A stretch of DNA of 64,000 bases from NCBI RefSeq assembly GCF_000741525.1, contig NZ_JGYP01000004.1:109605-173604 (forward strand), given 5' to 3'. How positions within the stretch are numbered: position 1 is the stretch's first letter; each line of letters begins with the position of its first letter. Of the stretch, positions 47,359 through 56,840 are shown piece by piece. The translations under genes were made by a program, and so were the position numbers. The DNA comes from Bifidobacterium bohemicum DSM 22767. Lineage in GTDB: Bacteria > Actinomycetota > Actinomycetes > Actinomycetales > Bifidobacteriaceae. The notes below the pieces were generated by a model that saw nothing but the letters and a program-made list of their open reading frames with translations, ran no database searches and was not told where the DNA came from.

Positions 47359-48219
47359 CTACATAATGCCTTCCATGAACCCAAAGAAGATGGTGAGAAT
47401 CAACAGGTCGGCGCTGCCGCCAAGGCTCAGGTTGCGTTCGAGGCATTCCTCGTTGAGCTCGCCCAACAGCCGCATGCCAGCCTCGGTTCCGGCGCCGCCT
47501 AACGAGAAGTAGCGCTCCGATCGGTCGTGCATCCAGTCGAGCACGGCCGGGTCGCCCGCACGCTTGACGAGATTGGAGTCCTCGGTACGGCCGGCCAACA
47601 GCATAAGCACGTCCAGCAGCCGCGTGTTGAGATCGCCGTTGCCGCGACTCCCGCGCAACAGCGGAAGCGCCACGTCGATAACCGAAGGGAATCCGGCTTC
47701 TGCTTCGCCGCGCACACCGGTGGCGCCGGTTTTAAGGTACTGCCGCTCGCCCGCAGTCAGTTCGAAATCGGGTTTTCCCTCGAGCAGGCGCAGGTCGCGC
47801 GCGGTAAACCCGGCAAGCATTCGCTTGATGACCTCCTGAACACCGGTCGTGCCGTAATCGTGCGATTTGCAGTAGTGACTGGTGGCACCGACCGCAACAC
47901 CAAGCGAAAACACGGCACCTTTATGCGTGTTGACCCCGTCCGTGGCCTCGAACATCTCACGTTCGGCGCCACGGCCCAGCGCACGCAGCCGCTCGAACAG
48001 CGCCGTGAGATCGGCGCCCGCGAAATCCGCGCCACATCGCGCCGCCGCATCGAAATAGTCGCGCAGGGCCACGGCGCTGTCGATGAAGGTGAACACCGTC
48101 ATGTCGGGGTGGGGGCCGGAGCCTACCGGGTCGACCAGACCGGGCTTGGGATGCACCGAGACCTCGTAGAGCAACGCACGCACAGCGGCCTGCGCGATAA
48201 ACCGTGAGTCATATTGCAT
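47359..48219 (-). CDS. citG: Triphosphoribosyl-dephospho-CoA synthase
   Basis: This 286-residue enzyme joins ATP and dephospho-CoA to make the precursor of the citrate lyase prosthetic group. The family stretches EVSVHPKPGLVDPVGSGPH, the MTVFTFIDSAVAL segment and GVNTHKGAVFSLG are clear, and the C-terminus LGGSADLLILTIFFGFM is typical. The ATG at 48219 has AAGGGG five bases before it, so it is preferred over a GTG at 48225. It follows citX by 72 bases and closes the citrate cluster. Confidence 0.95.
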   Translation of the reverse strand: MQYDSRFIAQAAVRALLYEVSVHPKPGLVDPVGSGPHPDMTVFTFIDSAVALRDYFDAAARCGADFAGADLTALFERLRALGRGAEREMFEATDGVNTHKGAVFSLGVAVGATSHYCKSHDYGTTGVQEVIKRMLAGFTARDLRLLEGKPDFELTAGERQYLKTGATGVRGEAEAGFPSVIDVALPLLRGSRGNGDLNTRLLDVLMLLAGRTEDSNLVKRAGDPAVLDWMHDRSERYFSLGGAGTEAGMRLLGELNEECLERNLSLGGSADLLILTIFFGFMEGIM

Positions 48220-48291
48220 TCTCACCCCTTATTATTTCCGTTCTTCACGAGACTTCAACGTTCATCCGCAACCGATGCGATGCACGTTGTC

Positions 48292-48936
48292 TTAGACATG
48301 CCCGAATTCCTCGGTCGGTGCGGGATTGGCGCCATCTACCGACGCCCGACCTGCACGGTCGCCCGAAAGCTTGGCCGCGCAACGCAAACGCCGGGCAGCA
48401 GTACCGCAGTAGTCCAGATAACGCCGCTCGACCGCCTCTTTCAGCTCCTGCGCCGAATGGGTTTGGCTGCGAGCGCACTCCTTGGCCGGACGACTGCACA
48501 CCAGGCATCGCCGCTGCGGCATGCCCAAATCCGTTCGCGAAAGCTGGCCGACCTGCCCGTGCCGCATCACATCGATATCGAAAAGCCTGCCCATTGCGGA
48601 CGCATCCTCGAACCGGACCGCAACGGCCTTGACCCAGCGCCAGTCGTCCTTGTAGACCACGAACGCCTCCGGGCCCGTGGCACGGCTGATATAGACATGC
48701 CAACGTTCGTCGCAGAACCCCTCGTCCTGCGCCCGGTCGGCAAACTCTGCAAGCCCCGCGCGGAAGATGGCCCGCAGCGCGGCATTGGTTTTGATGGCAC
48801 CGGGCGTGTTGAGTTTGATCGCGACCACGGTGCTTTCGGGGAATTCGTCCATCAGACTCCGTTGCGCGTCTTCGCGCCACTGGCGGCCCTCCAGAATGGC
48901 TTCAAGGGACTGCGGCTGGCCGGAATCGAGTATCAT
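48292..48936 (-). CDS. citX: Holo-citrate lyase synthase (apo-citrate lyase phosphoribosyl-dephospho-CoA transferase)
   Basis: This 214-residue enzyme transfers the phosphoribosyl-dephospho-CoA group to a serine of CitD. The family motifs MGRLFDIDVM, RRCLVCSRPAKECARSQTHS and the C-terminal RRYLDYCG are visible. The ATG at 48936 lies five bases after AGGAGG; a GTG at 48954 would place that site inside the gene. The last 40 residues are low complexity. A gap of 388 bases separates it from citF, so citX-citG may have a promoter of their own. Confidence 0.92.
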   Translation of the reverse strand: MILDSGQPQSLEAILEGRQWREDAQRSLMDEFPESTVVAIKLNTPGAIKTNAALRAIFRAGLAEFADRAQDEGFCDERWHVYISRATGPEAFVVYKDDWRWVKAVAVRFEDASAMGRLFDIDVMRHGQVGQLSRTDLGMPQRRCLVCSRPAKECARSQTHSAQELKEAVERRYLDYCGTAARRLRCAAKLSGDRAGRASVDGANPAPTEEFGHV

Positions 48937-49324
48937 GCGCTCCTCCTGACTCACAAGCGTGCCAAACGCAGCCTCTCCCGCGTCCAGCCCTTGACCATTC
49001 CATACATATAAGGTATTACTATAAGTGGATGCCCGAGTCTGCCATTATGCACCCGGAGGCCTTGGCCTTAACCAACCTGGCGACTACCTACGCAAAACCG
49101 ACGCAGGGACGAACCGTCATGACCCGATTCGCCCCATACCGTCCAGCTTCGGCGCGACCACTGCATTCCAAGCCCGGCGCACTCTACAAGTGTCGCAGCA
49201 CCCGACTTCATATACGACCGACACCTTCGCCGGACCGCTCGTGCACCGTCGTCCGAACCCGATGGAAAGTCAGGCGCGGCAAACGGTGCATGGGCAGGTT
49301 TTACGTTGTTTTCCGGTCACTCAG
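48937..49324. other. Gap inside the citrate cluster
   Basis: No gene is supported in these 388 bases. The part at 48998-49025 is AT-rich (several TATA-like words on the minus strand) and is a good place for a second promoter for citX-citG, though no clean -35/-10 pair can be named. Confidence 0.4.
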
Positions 49325-50863
49325 TCACTCCGCGACCTGACGGATCTGGTCGATGATCGTGCCGTCGCGGTATTCGATCAACGCCACGGTCCGGTCGGTG
49401 AACTTGAGCGGTTCGGGGGTGCCGAGCATCTTTTCGGCGCGCTCCTGCAGCTGCTGGATCGTGTAGACCGGCAGCCCCGGAATGTTGCCCAGAGCCTGCA
49501 TCAGGTCCTGACGCTTGGGGTTGATGGCGATGCCCACCTCGGTGACCAGCACGTCAACCGAGTCGCCAGGTGTAACAACCGTGGTGACCTTGGGCACCAC
49601 GGTGGCGATGCGTCCACGCACCAGCGGAGCCGAAATGATGGTGAGCTTGGCCGTGGCGGCATCCTGATGACCGCCGATCGCGCCACGAATCACGCCGTCT
49701 GACCCCGCCATGACGTTGACGTTGAAGTCGGTGTCGATTTCAAGGGCGGAAAGGATGGCCACGTCGAGCTTGTCGACCATGGCGCCCTTGTTGGCCGGGT
49801 CGGCGTACCAGGATGCGTCGATCTCCTGCTGGCCCGGGTTCTGGCGCATCGAGGTCGCGGCTCCCTTGTCGAAGTCCTGAACGTCCATGACCTTGCCGAT
49901 CAGCCCTTCTTCAAGCAGGTCGACGGTGGGCTTGGTGATGCCGCCCAAAGCGAAGGACGCCTTGATGCCGTTGTCGATCATCGACTGACGCAGGAAGCGG
50001 GTCACCGCGAGCGCCGCGCCGCCGGAACCGGTCTGGAAGGAGAACCCGTCCTTGAAGTAGGGCGAGTTGACGATCACGCCGTTGACGCTCTTGGCGATCT
50101 TCAGCTCCTTCGGGTCTTTGGTGAACCTTGTGGCTCCGGAACCGATCTTGTCGGGGTCACCGACCTCATCGACCTTGACCACGTAGTCGACCTGGGACTG
50201 CTTGATCGAGGCCGGGGTGTTGGGGTACGGCCGAATGTCGTCGGTGACCAGCACGACGGTGTCGGCGTAGGCCGCATCGACAAGAGCGTAACCCAGGGAG
50301 CCGAACGCGGACTTGCCTTCCATGCCGTTGGCGTTGCCCATCTCGTCGGAGTTCGGCACGCCCAGGAAGGCCACGTCGATGTTGATGTCACCGTTTTCGA
50401 TGGCGCGGGCACGGCCGCCGTGCGAGCGGAAGATCACGGGGTTCTTGAGCAGCCCGTGGGACACCGCGTCGCCCAGCGAGCCGCGCATGCCGGAGGATGT
50501 GATGTTGGTGACCACGCCCTTCTTGATGGCCTCGACCACGGTGTCGTTCATGACGCCGGTGAGGGAGGAGGGTGCGAGGGTCAGGTCGCGGTAGCCCGCG
50601 TCGATGATGACGCGCATGACCTTGTTGAACACGTAGTCGCCACCGCGGAAATGGTGGTGGAACGAGATGGTCATGCCGTCACGCACGGTCTTCCTGATGA
50701 CTTCTTCGAGGCTGTCCACCACTTTGCCCTCGCCGGTCGAGGCATGGACCTTGGGGGCCTTGCGCTGGATCACCGGGTCACCGAAGTCAGTGGTTTCGTA
50801 AGGCTTGAAGCCCAGTTCGTTCATGATGTCGTCAGGCAGCTGACGTCCTACTTTACTTTCCAA
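49325..50863 (-). CDS. citF: Citrate lyase alpha subunit (citrate CoA-transferase)
   Basis: This 512-residue subunit exchanges acetate for citrate on the prosthetic group of CitD. It matches CitF throughout, with [20 protein letters not shown] and [14 protein letters not shown] near the N-terminus, and the catalytic glutamate expected in [15 protein letters not shown]. The start is TTG 50863: AGGAGGG lies eight bases before it, and an ATG at 50881 would begin inside that site. The start lies within the last codons of citE (11-base overlap), so translation is coupled. Confidence 0.95.
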   Translation of the reverse strand: MESKVGRQLPDDIMNELGFKPYETTDFGDPVIQRKAPKVHASTGEGKVVDSLEEVIRKTVRDGMTISFHHHFRGGDYVFNKVMRVIIDAGYRDLTLAPSSLTGVMNDTVVEAIKKGVVTNITSSGMRGSLGDAVSHGLLKNPVIFRSHGGRARAIENGDINIDVAFLGVPNSDEMGNANGMEGKSAFGSLGYALVDAAYADTVVLVTDDIRPYPNTPASIKQSQVDYVVKVDEVGDPDKIGSGATRFTKDPKELKIAKSVNGVIVNSPYFKDGFSFQTGSGGAALAVTRFLRQSMIDNGIKASFALGGITKPTVDLLEEGLIGKVMDVQDFDKGAATSMRQNPGQQEIDASWYADPANKGAMVDKLDVAILSALEIDTDFNVNVMAGSDGVIRGAIGGHQDAATAKLTIISAPLVRGRIATVVPKVTTVVTPGDSVDVLVTEVGIAINPKRQDLMQALGNIPGLPVYTIQQLQERAEKMLGTPEPLKFTDRTVALIEYRDGTIIDQIRQVAE

Positions 50864-51767
50864 GGTAATTACCCTCCTCATCGATGATGTGGGCGGCCTT
50901 CGCCAGTTTCATGACCCGCTCGGCACGCAAGGCGACCGGACGATCAACCATTTTGCCGTTCATGGAGATGACGCCGGACCCCTGCGCCTTGGCTTTCTTG
51001 ATGGCAGCCATGACATTCTGGGCATTACTGATCTCATCGTGCGTGGGCGTGAAGACCTCGTTGACCATTTCGATCTGGCGAGGATTGATGAGTGACTTAC
51101 CGTCGAAGCCGAGCTGATGAATCAGTCGGGTCTCGCGATAGAACCCTTCAGGGTCGTTCATGTTGGAGAAGACCGTGTCGAACGCTGCTATTTTCGCGGC
51201 GCGAGCGGCGTGGACCACCATGTTGCGCGCGAAGAGCAGCTCCTGCCCGTCCGGATAGCGGTGAGTCTTCATGTCGGTGGTGTAGTCCTCGGCGGAAAGG
51301 GCGATGCCGATCATGCGGTCGGAGGATTTCGCGATCTCCTCGGCATGGAGCACACCTTCGGCGGATTCGAGTGCCGCCATGAGCTTTGTGGAGCCGACAG
51401 GGCGTCCAAACTGGCGTTCGGCGGCCTCCACCTTCTGCTCGAGGCGATACATCATCTCCGCGGATTCGACCTTGGGCAGACGGATGACCTCGACACCGGC
51501 CTTGACCATGGCTTTGATGTCGTTCTCATAGAACGGCGTATCGTCGCCATTGATGCGAACGACCAATTCGGCCTTGCCGTAGTCGATGTTGGTCAGCGCC
51601 TCGTAGACCAGATAACGCGCGGCGTCCTTTTGGTCCAGAGAGACGCCGTCCTCCAGGTCGAACATGATCGAGTCGGCCCCATAGATGCCTGCGTCCTTGA
51701 TCATGGCCGGGTTGTTGCCAGGGACGAACATCATTGTCCGACGTAGTTTTTCGCCATTCTCCGCCAT
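50853..51767 (-). CDS. citE: Citrate lyase beta subunit (citryl-CoA lyase)
   Basis: This 304-residue TIM-barrel subunit splits citryl-thioester into oxaloacetate and the acetyl-thioester on CitD. Typical segments are [40 protein letters not shown] with the metal- and substrate-binding acids, and [13 protein letters not shown]. The ATG at 51767 begins one base after the citD stop, with GGAGG nine bases upstream at the end of citD. The alternative upstream frame has no homology. Confidence 0.97.
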   Translation of the reverse strand: MAENGEKLRRTMMFVPGNNPAMIKDAGIYGADSIMFDLEDGVSLDQKDAARYLVYEALTNIDYGKAELVVRINGDDTPFYENDIKAMVKAGVEVIRLPKVESAEMMYRLEQKVEAAERQFGRPVGSTKLMAALESAEGVLHAEEIAKSSDRMIGIALSAEDYTTDMKTHRYPDGQELLFARNMVVHAARAAKIAAFDTVFSNMNDPEGFYRETRLIHQLGFDGKSLINPRQIEMVNEVFTPTHDEISNAQNVMAAIKKAKAQGSGVISMNGKMVDRPVALRAERVMKLAKAAHIIDEEGNYLGK

Positions 51768-51768
51768 T

Positions 51769-52062
51769 TCAGAGCACCTCCCACTTCGGTTGCTCCACGA
51801 TGTCGAGCGCCCGCTGCACGGCCGCCACGGTGCGGGCCTTGATGACAATGTCGAGCGCACCCTTGTCCACCGCTTTGACCTTGGCCGAAGTGATGCCGTA
51901 GTCCTTGAGGACACTGGTGATCGTGGCCTTGATCTGCTCGCCGAATTGCTTGATGACGTCGGAGGTCAGATCAATGTCGATCCCGTCGCCTCCCGGTGCG
52001 AGCGTGACCTGGATGTCCGAAGACTCCAAGGTTCCCGCGGTCGCGGTACGTGTGATATCCAT
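51769..52062 (-). CDS. citD: Citrate lyase gamma subunit (acyl carrier protein)
   Basis: This 97-residue carrier holds the phosphoribosyl-dephospho-CoA arm. The modified serine lies in TAGTLESSDIQVTL near residue 14, the right place for CitD. Length and the ending ALDIVEQPKWEVL are normal. It has AAAGGAAC before the ATG and sits 17 bases after citC and one base before citE. Confidence 0.96.
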   Translation of the reverse strand: MDITRTATAGTLESSDIQVTLAPGGDGIDIDLTSDVIKQFGEQIKATITSVLKDYGITSAKVKAVDKGALDIVIKARTVAAVQRALDIVEQPKWEVL

Positions 52063-52078
52063 GAACTGCTGTTCCTTT

Positions 52079-53104
52079 CTAAATTCTCATCTGTAGCTGC
52101 AGCAGATGATGTTGTATGAACAATCTTGTAGTTGCGGGCACAAGGGCATCAATTCCATCCAAATCCCCTTGCGCCACGAGTTGCCGGACGCGCGAAGCAG
52201 ATATGGGTTCGCCTCCGGCCTGCTCGCGTTCGATGACGGTCACCTGCGTGCGGGGCTCCAGAACCTCTTTCAGGGCCTTGTTGTAGGCCTCCGTAGTCGG
52301 CGAATACGGCTCCTGCCCGACATATCGGCGGGTGATGCCAAGAGCCGGAACAAACCAGTCGCGAAACAGGGTCGCGTCGAGCTTGGTCTGGTAATCCACC
52401 ACGTCTTCCGGCGATGCGATGAAATAGGCCGGGAATGTTGCAAAACCAACCAGATAATCTCCCCCGTCGACCACCGTTACGTTCCGTATATCGGCCACGC
52501 CTTGACGCACCAGTTCCAAACGTTCATCGGTGGTGAACAAGGACCGGTCCGCATGAACCACAAATACGTAAACGTGCCGGTTCCGACTCGCCGCCACTTC
52601 CACCAAGTGCCGATGACCCAGGGTGAACGGATTGGCATTCATCACTATGGCCGCCGATTGCGGCCAGTTGCCCAACGCCCGCACGTCCTTGAGATAGGCG
52701 TCGATGCCGGGCAGGCCCCCTTCCAGAAGCACCCCCTGCTCGACCTGCGCGAGCTTGGTGAAGCCAATGTGTTCAAATGCGGTGACGTACATGGGCTTGG
52801 TGAAGACGAAGTAATGGGTAGCACCCCGATCGGCAAGCCTGGCGATCAACTCGCCGACGATGCGGTTGAAAAGCGCGCTGTGATCGAGGTCTTCACGCCG
52901 AACAGCGATGTACTTGAGCACACACCCCGCCAACGATCCCGTGGCGATCAGCCGCCCATCCTCATCGAACAGACCCACGGTCTCTTCGATGGGTCGGACT
53001 TCGCCGGCCTGGAATTCGTGAATTCCTTCCGATTCCAGGAATTCCTGCCACCGGCACATCGTCAAGTGATCCGACAGATACATGTCACGCATCTGAACCG
53101 TCAT
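52079..53104 (-). CDS. citC: [Citrate (pro-3S)-lyase] ligase
   Basis: This 341-residue enzyme acetylates the prosthetic group of citrate lyase with ATP and acetate and so switches the lyase on. It has an N-terminal GNAT-like domain (about residues 1-125) and a nucleotidyltransferase domain with the HxGH-type motif NPFTLGHRHLVE and the C-terminal segment ISASRVRQLVAQGDL. AAAGGTGAG precedes the ATG at 53104. It is 18 bases after the transporter gene. Confidence 0.96.
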   Translation of the reverse strand: MTVQMRDMYLSDHLTMCRWQEFLESEGIHEFQAGEVRPIEETVGLFDEDGRLIATGSLAGCVLKYIAVRREDLDHSALFNRIVGELIARLADRGATHYFVFTKPMYVTAFEHIGFTKLAQVEQGVLLEGGLPGIDAYLKDVRALGNWPQSAAIVMNANPFTLGHRHLVEVAASRNRHVYVFVVHADRSLFTTDERLELVRQGVADIRNVTVVDGGDYLVGFATFPAYFIASPEDVVDYQTKLDATLFRDWFVPALGITRRYVGQEPYSPTTEAYNKALKEVLEPRTQVTVIEREQAGGEPISASRVRQLVAQGDLDGIDALVPATTRLFIQHHLLQLQMRI

Positions 53105-53121
53105 CGCTCACCTTTCCACAA

Positions 53122-54510
53122 TCAGGCCACAAGCCCCATGATGAAGATAGCGACCGTCACCGTCATCGCACCGCCCAGACGGACAGCCACTTGAGCAAAG
53201 GGCATGAGCTCCATCCTGTCGCCTGCGGCAAGAATAGCCAACGCGCCGGTGCCGCCCTGGCCAGAGCAACAGGAAACGGCAATGGCCGTGTCCACCGGGT
53301 ATAGGCCAAGAATCTTCGCGGAGATGAACGCCGTGGCCACGATGGAAAGAACCGTGATGAGAATGACGAACATGGAAGCAGGGGATTTGAAGACCTCAAT
53401 GAGCTTGTTCCAGTCGGTCTGAGCCACACCCACGCCAAACAGCAGCGGAGGCGTGATTCCTTTGACCACGAAGGTGTTGAGCGCGGCGCCGCCCTCAGCG
53501 ATGTCCTTCGGGATATAGCCCAACATTTTGGCTGCCATGAGGACGATCAGCACGATAATCGGCGACGGGAGGTTGAAGTGCACGTAGGTCTTGAGCACAT
53601 AGTTGAGCCATACGGCGAGGAAGTAGAAGGCGATCGCCATGACGATGGCCATAAGCATCTTCTCTATGCTCACCTCGCCTCCCCTAGCTTTGAGGCTTTC
53701 GAGCTTGTCGCCGTCGTCGTCGATAAGCTTGCCGTTACCGGTCAGTTCGGGCTTCTTCTCGCCCAGCTTGCGCATCGCGCCCGCGCAGACGACCGCCACA
53801 AGGCTGCCGAGCATGACCGCGGGCAAAATCTGACCGAAGATGTCACCGGAGGTCGCACCGCTCATAATCGCGGCATAACCCATAGCCATCGGCATCGCGC
53901 CCTCGCCCACACCGCCGGCCATGATCGGGGCCACTATGAAGAAGTAGGTCTTGTAAGCCGAAAGACCCAACGCCATGCCCACGCCGGTGCCGACCAGCGA
54001 ACCGATCACGTCGCACAGCAGAAGGACTACAATGATGCGGCTGGTGGCCTTGAGCAGCGTCTTGCGGTTCATGGAGGCGATCGAGCCGACGACCAGCAAG
54101 GTGATGAAGAACATCAGGAAGTTGTTGTGCTTCATGAAATCGGAGACCGTGCCGACGGTGGCGGCCGGAATCCAATGCTTGAACACCAGGAAGGAAGGCA
54201 GGAAGGTAACCACCAGCACCTTGCCACCCAGCGATTTGAGAATCGGAATGTTGTTGCCGATCTCCTCAAGCAGATACGAGAAGACGACCATGACGCCCAA
54301 AGAGATGAGCATGTCGTTCTTCGGCATCACGTTGCTTGCGGCGAGCAGCACATAGCCCACGGCAAGCACAAGCCAGAGTCCGATCGGCATGAACCCTATC
54401 TTGAAATGCACGATGCGATCCCACACCTTGGCCCAGCCGGTCTTGACGACGGCTCCGGAGGCAACGTCGCCCTCCGCCACCGTCCTGGTTTTCGAGGTTG
54501 AATCCCCCAT
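53122..54510 (-). CDS. citS: 2-hydroxycarboxylate transporter (citrate/malate type)
   Basis: This 462-residue membrane protein belongs to the 2-hydroxycarboxylate transporter family (CitS, CitP, MleP). Both family GGxG motifs are present: MAGGVGEGAMPM and CSGQGGTGALAIL, in the two inverted halves. About eleven membrane segments can be drawn. Members either exchange citrate for lactate or acetate, or take it up with cations; which applies here cannot be read. The ATG at 54510 follows AAGGAG and comes one base after the stop of the upstream gene. Confidence 0.93.
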   Translation of the reverse strand: MGDSTSKTRTVAEGDVASGAVVKTGWAKVWDRIVHFKIGFMPIGLWLVLAVGYVLLAASNVMPKNDMLISLGVMVVFSYLLEEIGNNIPILKSLGGKVLVVTFLPSFLVFKHWIPAATVGTVSDFMKHNNFLMFFITLLVVGSIASMNRKTLLKATSRIIVVLLLCDVIGSLVGTGVGMALGLSAYKTYFFIVAPIMAGGVGEGAMPMAMGYAAIMSGATSGDIFGQILPAVMLGSLVAVVCAGAMRKLGEKKPELTGNGKLIDDDGDKLESLKARGGEVSIEKMLMAIVMAIAFYFLAVWLNYVLKTYVHFNLPSPIIVLIVLMAAKMLGYIPKDIAEGGAALNTFVVKGITPPLLFGVGVAQTDWNKLIEVFKSPASMFVILITVLSIVATAFISAKILGLYPVDTAIAVSCCSGQGGTGALAILAAGDRMELMPFAQVAVRLGGAMTVTVAIFIMGLVA

Positions 54511-54511
54511 A

Positions 54512-55654
54512 TCATTCTCCTTTGAATTCCGATACCGCCTCGACCACGGCCGACACGACACCTTCGTCGAACACTCCCGGCACCACCCTGTCCGCGGTGG
54601 GCCGTTCGATTAGCGCCGCCAACCGCTGCGCCACCCGCAGCTGCAACGGCATGCTGACATCCTTCACCCCGTACTTCAGCAGCCCTTTGAACAGGCCGGG
54701 GAAGACGAGGATGTTGTTGACCTGGTTCGCCCATTGCGACGAACCGGTGGCGACCACGGCCGCGCCCGCGTCATTGGCCTCATCCGGGTCGATCTCAGGA
54801 ACCGGGTTCGCCAGCGCGAACACAATCGGGTTTTTGGCCATACGCCACACCTGCACGCCGTCGAGCACATGGTCGACCGACACTCCGATGAACACGTCGG
54901 CGCCCTCGATCACTTCGTCCAGCGTCTGTCCAGACGCCATTTCGACCTGCTTGGCAAGATTGCGCTGATAACGGTTGTAGCGCTCGTCGTCGGGCGTCAC
55001 CGTGCCGTGAATATCCACCAGCGTCTGATGACGGATGCCCGCGGCCAGCAGCAGCTTCGCGGTGGCGACACCGGCGGCACCCATGCCGTTGATCACCACA
55101 CGCAGGGTCTGCAATGGCTTGTGCACCACCTTCGCCGCGTTGATCAGGGCCGCGAGCACGACGATGGCAGTGCCCGTCTGATCGTCGTGATACACAGGAA
55201 TATCGATTCTGGCCCGCAACTGCTCCTCAATCTCGAAGACCTTGGGAGCGGCGATGTCCTCCAAATGGATGCCAGCGAACGATTCGGCCATGTTGACAAC
55301 GGTTTCCACGAACTGGTCGACAGGCACCTGTTCCAACGTCATCGGTATGGCGTCCACGCCCGCGAGCTGCTTGTACAGCAACGACTTCCCCTCGACGATC
55401 GGCAGACCGCCCGCGGAGCCGATGTTGCCCAGACCCAGCACCGCCGAGCCATCGGTGACGACGGCGATCAGCTTGCCGCTGACCGTGTATTGCTTCCTGG
55501 CCTCCGGATCCTTCTGCAGCAGCTTGGCCAGCCCGGCGACCCCTGGGGTGTATGCCTCGGCGAGTTGCGCCCTGCTGGTGACGGGCAAATCGCCGTGTAT
55601 GTCCAGAACACCCGTGTGTTCGGCATGCAGCTTCAATATATGATCCTCATCCAT
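54512..55654 (-). CDS. citM: Malic-enzyme family oxaloacetate decarboxylase (CitM-like)
   Basis: This 380-residue protein belongs to the short malic enzymes. The catalytic Tyr region is AEAYTPGVAGLAKLL, the Lys and metal ligands lie in GLPIVEGKSLLYKQLAG, FEIEEQLR and YHDDQTGTAIVVLAAL, and the nucleotide fold in VVINGMGAAGVATAKLLLAA. In Lactococcus and Weissella citrate clusters the same family member, CitM, decarboxylates oxaloacetate to pyruvate; the position here, first in the operon and divergent from a citI-like gene, makes that role more likely than malate oxidation. It remains inference. AAGGGA lies nine bases before the ATG at 55654. Confidence 0.85.
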   Translation of the reverse strand: MDEDHILKLHAEHTGVLDIHGDLPVTSRAQLAEAYTPGVAGLAKLLQKDPEARKQYTVSGKLIAVVTDGSAVLGLGNIGSAGGLPIVEGKSLLYKQLAGVDAIPMTLEQVPVDQFVETVVNMAESFAGIHLEDIAAPKVFEIEEQLRARIDIPVYHDDQTGTAIVVLAALINAAKVVHKPLQTLRVVINGMGAAGVATAKLLLAAGIRHQTLVDIHGTVTPDDERYNRYQRNLAKQVEMASGQTLDEVIEGADVFIGVSVDHVLDGVQVWRMAKNPIVFALANPVPEIDPDEANDAGAAVVATGSSQWANQVNNILVFPGLFKGLLKYGVKDVSMPLQLRVAQRLAALIERPTADRVVPGVFDEGVVSAVVEAVSEFKGE

Positions 55655-55895
55655 CAATGTGTATCCCTTCACTCGAATCGGTCGCCTTTTGCGCATCGTT
55701 TGGCGTCTCCCAACAGCTCTCGACGTTGAGACTTCTTGAACAGCTTCAGGCTAACAGTGTGTTGAAATATAACAAAATAAAAACAGTTATTTTTAAAATA
55801 TTAAAAAATTTTTTTGAATCTAGTGAGTACTATTAAAATGGTTTTTAATTTTTAAAAACCGTACGTGACCTTCTACCGTCAGAGAACGAGGCAAC
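55655..55895. promoter_or_regulatory. AT-rich divergent control region of the citrate cluster
   Basis: Bases 55750-55860 consist almost only of A and T, in strong contrast to the genome. They contain the palindrome GGTTTTTA-ATTTT-TAAAAACC (55840-55860) and several runs such as AAAATATTAAAAAATTTTTTT. CitI of Weissella binds AT-rich sites in the matching interval, so these are candidate operators for both promoters. Confidence 0.6.
55840..55860. promoter_or_regulatory. Candidate CitI operator palindrome
   Basis: A perfect 8-base inverted repeat with a 5-base centre lies 36 bases before the regulator start codon. Its sequence is AT-rich like known CitI sites. Confidence 0.45.
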
Positions 55896-56840
55896 ATGGT
55901 ATCGCAAGAAATGCTCGCCAGCCTTTCTCAGGATTTCTACCAAAAGGACCTGAACCTGGCCCAGCTCTCCAGCAAGTACCACCTCAGCCGCTACCTGGTC
56001 AACAAATACCTCGAACAGGCCCGCGAAGAGGGCATCATCACCTTCATCATCCAATCGCCCGAAGCGCGCAACCAACAACTCGAACAACAACTCGGTGATT
56101 TCTTCGGCATCAAAAACCTCTACATTCTGAAAAACAGCTCCAACCCGCAACAGAACCTCGACAACATAAACAGACTTGCGGCGCACAAAATCGAGGCCTA
56201 CATCCGCACCAGCCATGTCGTGGGCACCACCTGGGGATCGGTGATCTATAACGCCATCAGCGACATGCACAGCAGTGTGCTGGAAAACGTGGTATTCACC
56301 CAATTCATCGGCGAAAACATGAAATACCACTCGGAGGCGGGCTCAATGCGGATGGTCGAGCGCATGGCCGAACGCTTTTCCTGCGAATACATGACGCTGG
56401 CGGGCCCGCTCTACATCGTGGACGACGCCACGCGCGAGGGCATGCTGCGCGAAGTCGCCACAGCCGCCACCCTCAAGATGGCAGCGCGCATGGAGCTCAT
56501 ATTCAGCGGTCTGGGCACCCTTGATTCGATCAAATCGATTCCGACATGGTGGAAGAACATCGACAGAATCTTTCCCCAGGTCAACTTAGAGCAGGTGGCA
56601 GGCATGGCGTACGGCAGACCATACGACATTTACGGCAACTTCCTCAACCAGCACCACGACACCACCTTCGGGCTGGACCTGAACACCATACTGCAGACCC
56701 CGGTGCGGTTCGCGCTGGTCAAAAGCACCTTCAAGACGCGGGCATTGCTAGGTGCCCTGCGAGGCAACCTCTTCACCGACATCGTCACCAACGAGATGGT
56801 TGCGCAACGAATCGTCTTCGAGCTGCGCAAAGGCAACTGA
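55896..56840 (+). CDS. citI: SorC/DeoR-family transcriptional regulator (CitI-like)
   Basis: This 314-residue regulator has an N-terminal helix-turn-helix (QLSSKYHLSRYLVNKYLEQA, residues 22-41) and a SorC-type effector domain (SHVVGTTWGSVIYNAISDM and VFSGL-like FSGLGTLDSIK). In Weissella the homologue CitI activates the cit genes when citrate binds. The gene is divergent from the citM-citG series across an AT-rich region. GAGG lies four bases before the ATG. Orthology with CitI is inferred from the context and the family. Confidence 0.87.
   Translation: MVSQEMLASLSQDFYQKDLNLAQLSSKYHLSRYLVNKYLEQAREEGIITFIIQSPEARNQQLEQQLGDFFGIKNLYILKNSSNPQQNLDNINRLAAHKIEAYIRTSHVVGTTWGSVIYNAISDMHSSVLENVVFTQFIGENMKYHSEAGSMRMVERMAERFSCEYMTLAGPLYIVDDATREGMLREVATAATLKMAARMELIFSGLGTLDSIKSIPTWWKNIDRIFPQVNLEQVAGMAYGRPYDIYGNFLNQHHDTTFGLDLNTILQTPVRFALVKSTFKTRALLGALRGNLFTDIVTNEMVAQRIVFELRKGN

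Noticed and set aside
55845..56330. 161-codon minus-strand open frame inside citI
   Set aside because: It is antisense to the regulator and ends in the AT-rich control region; no family features.
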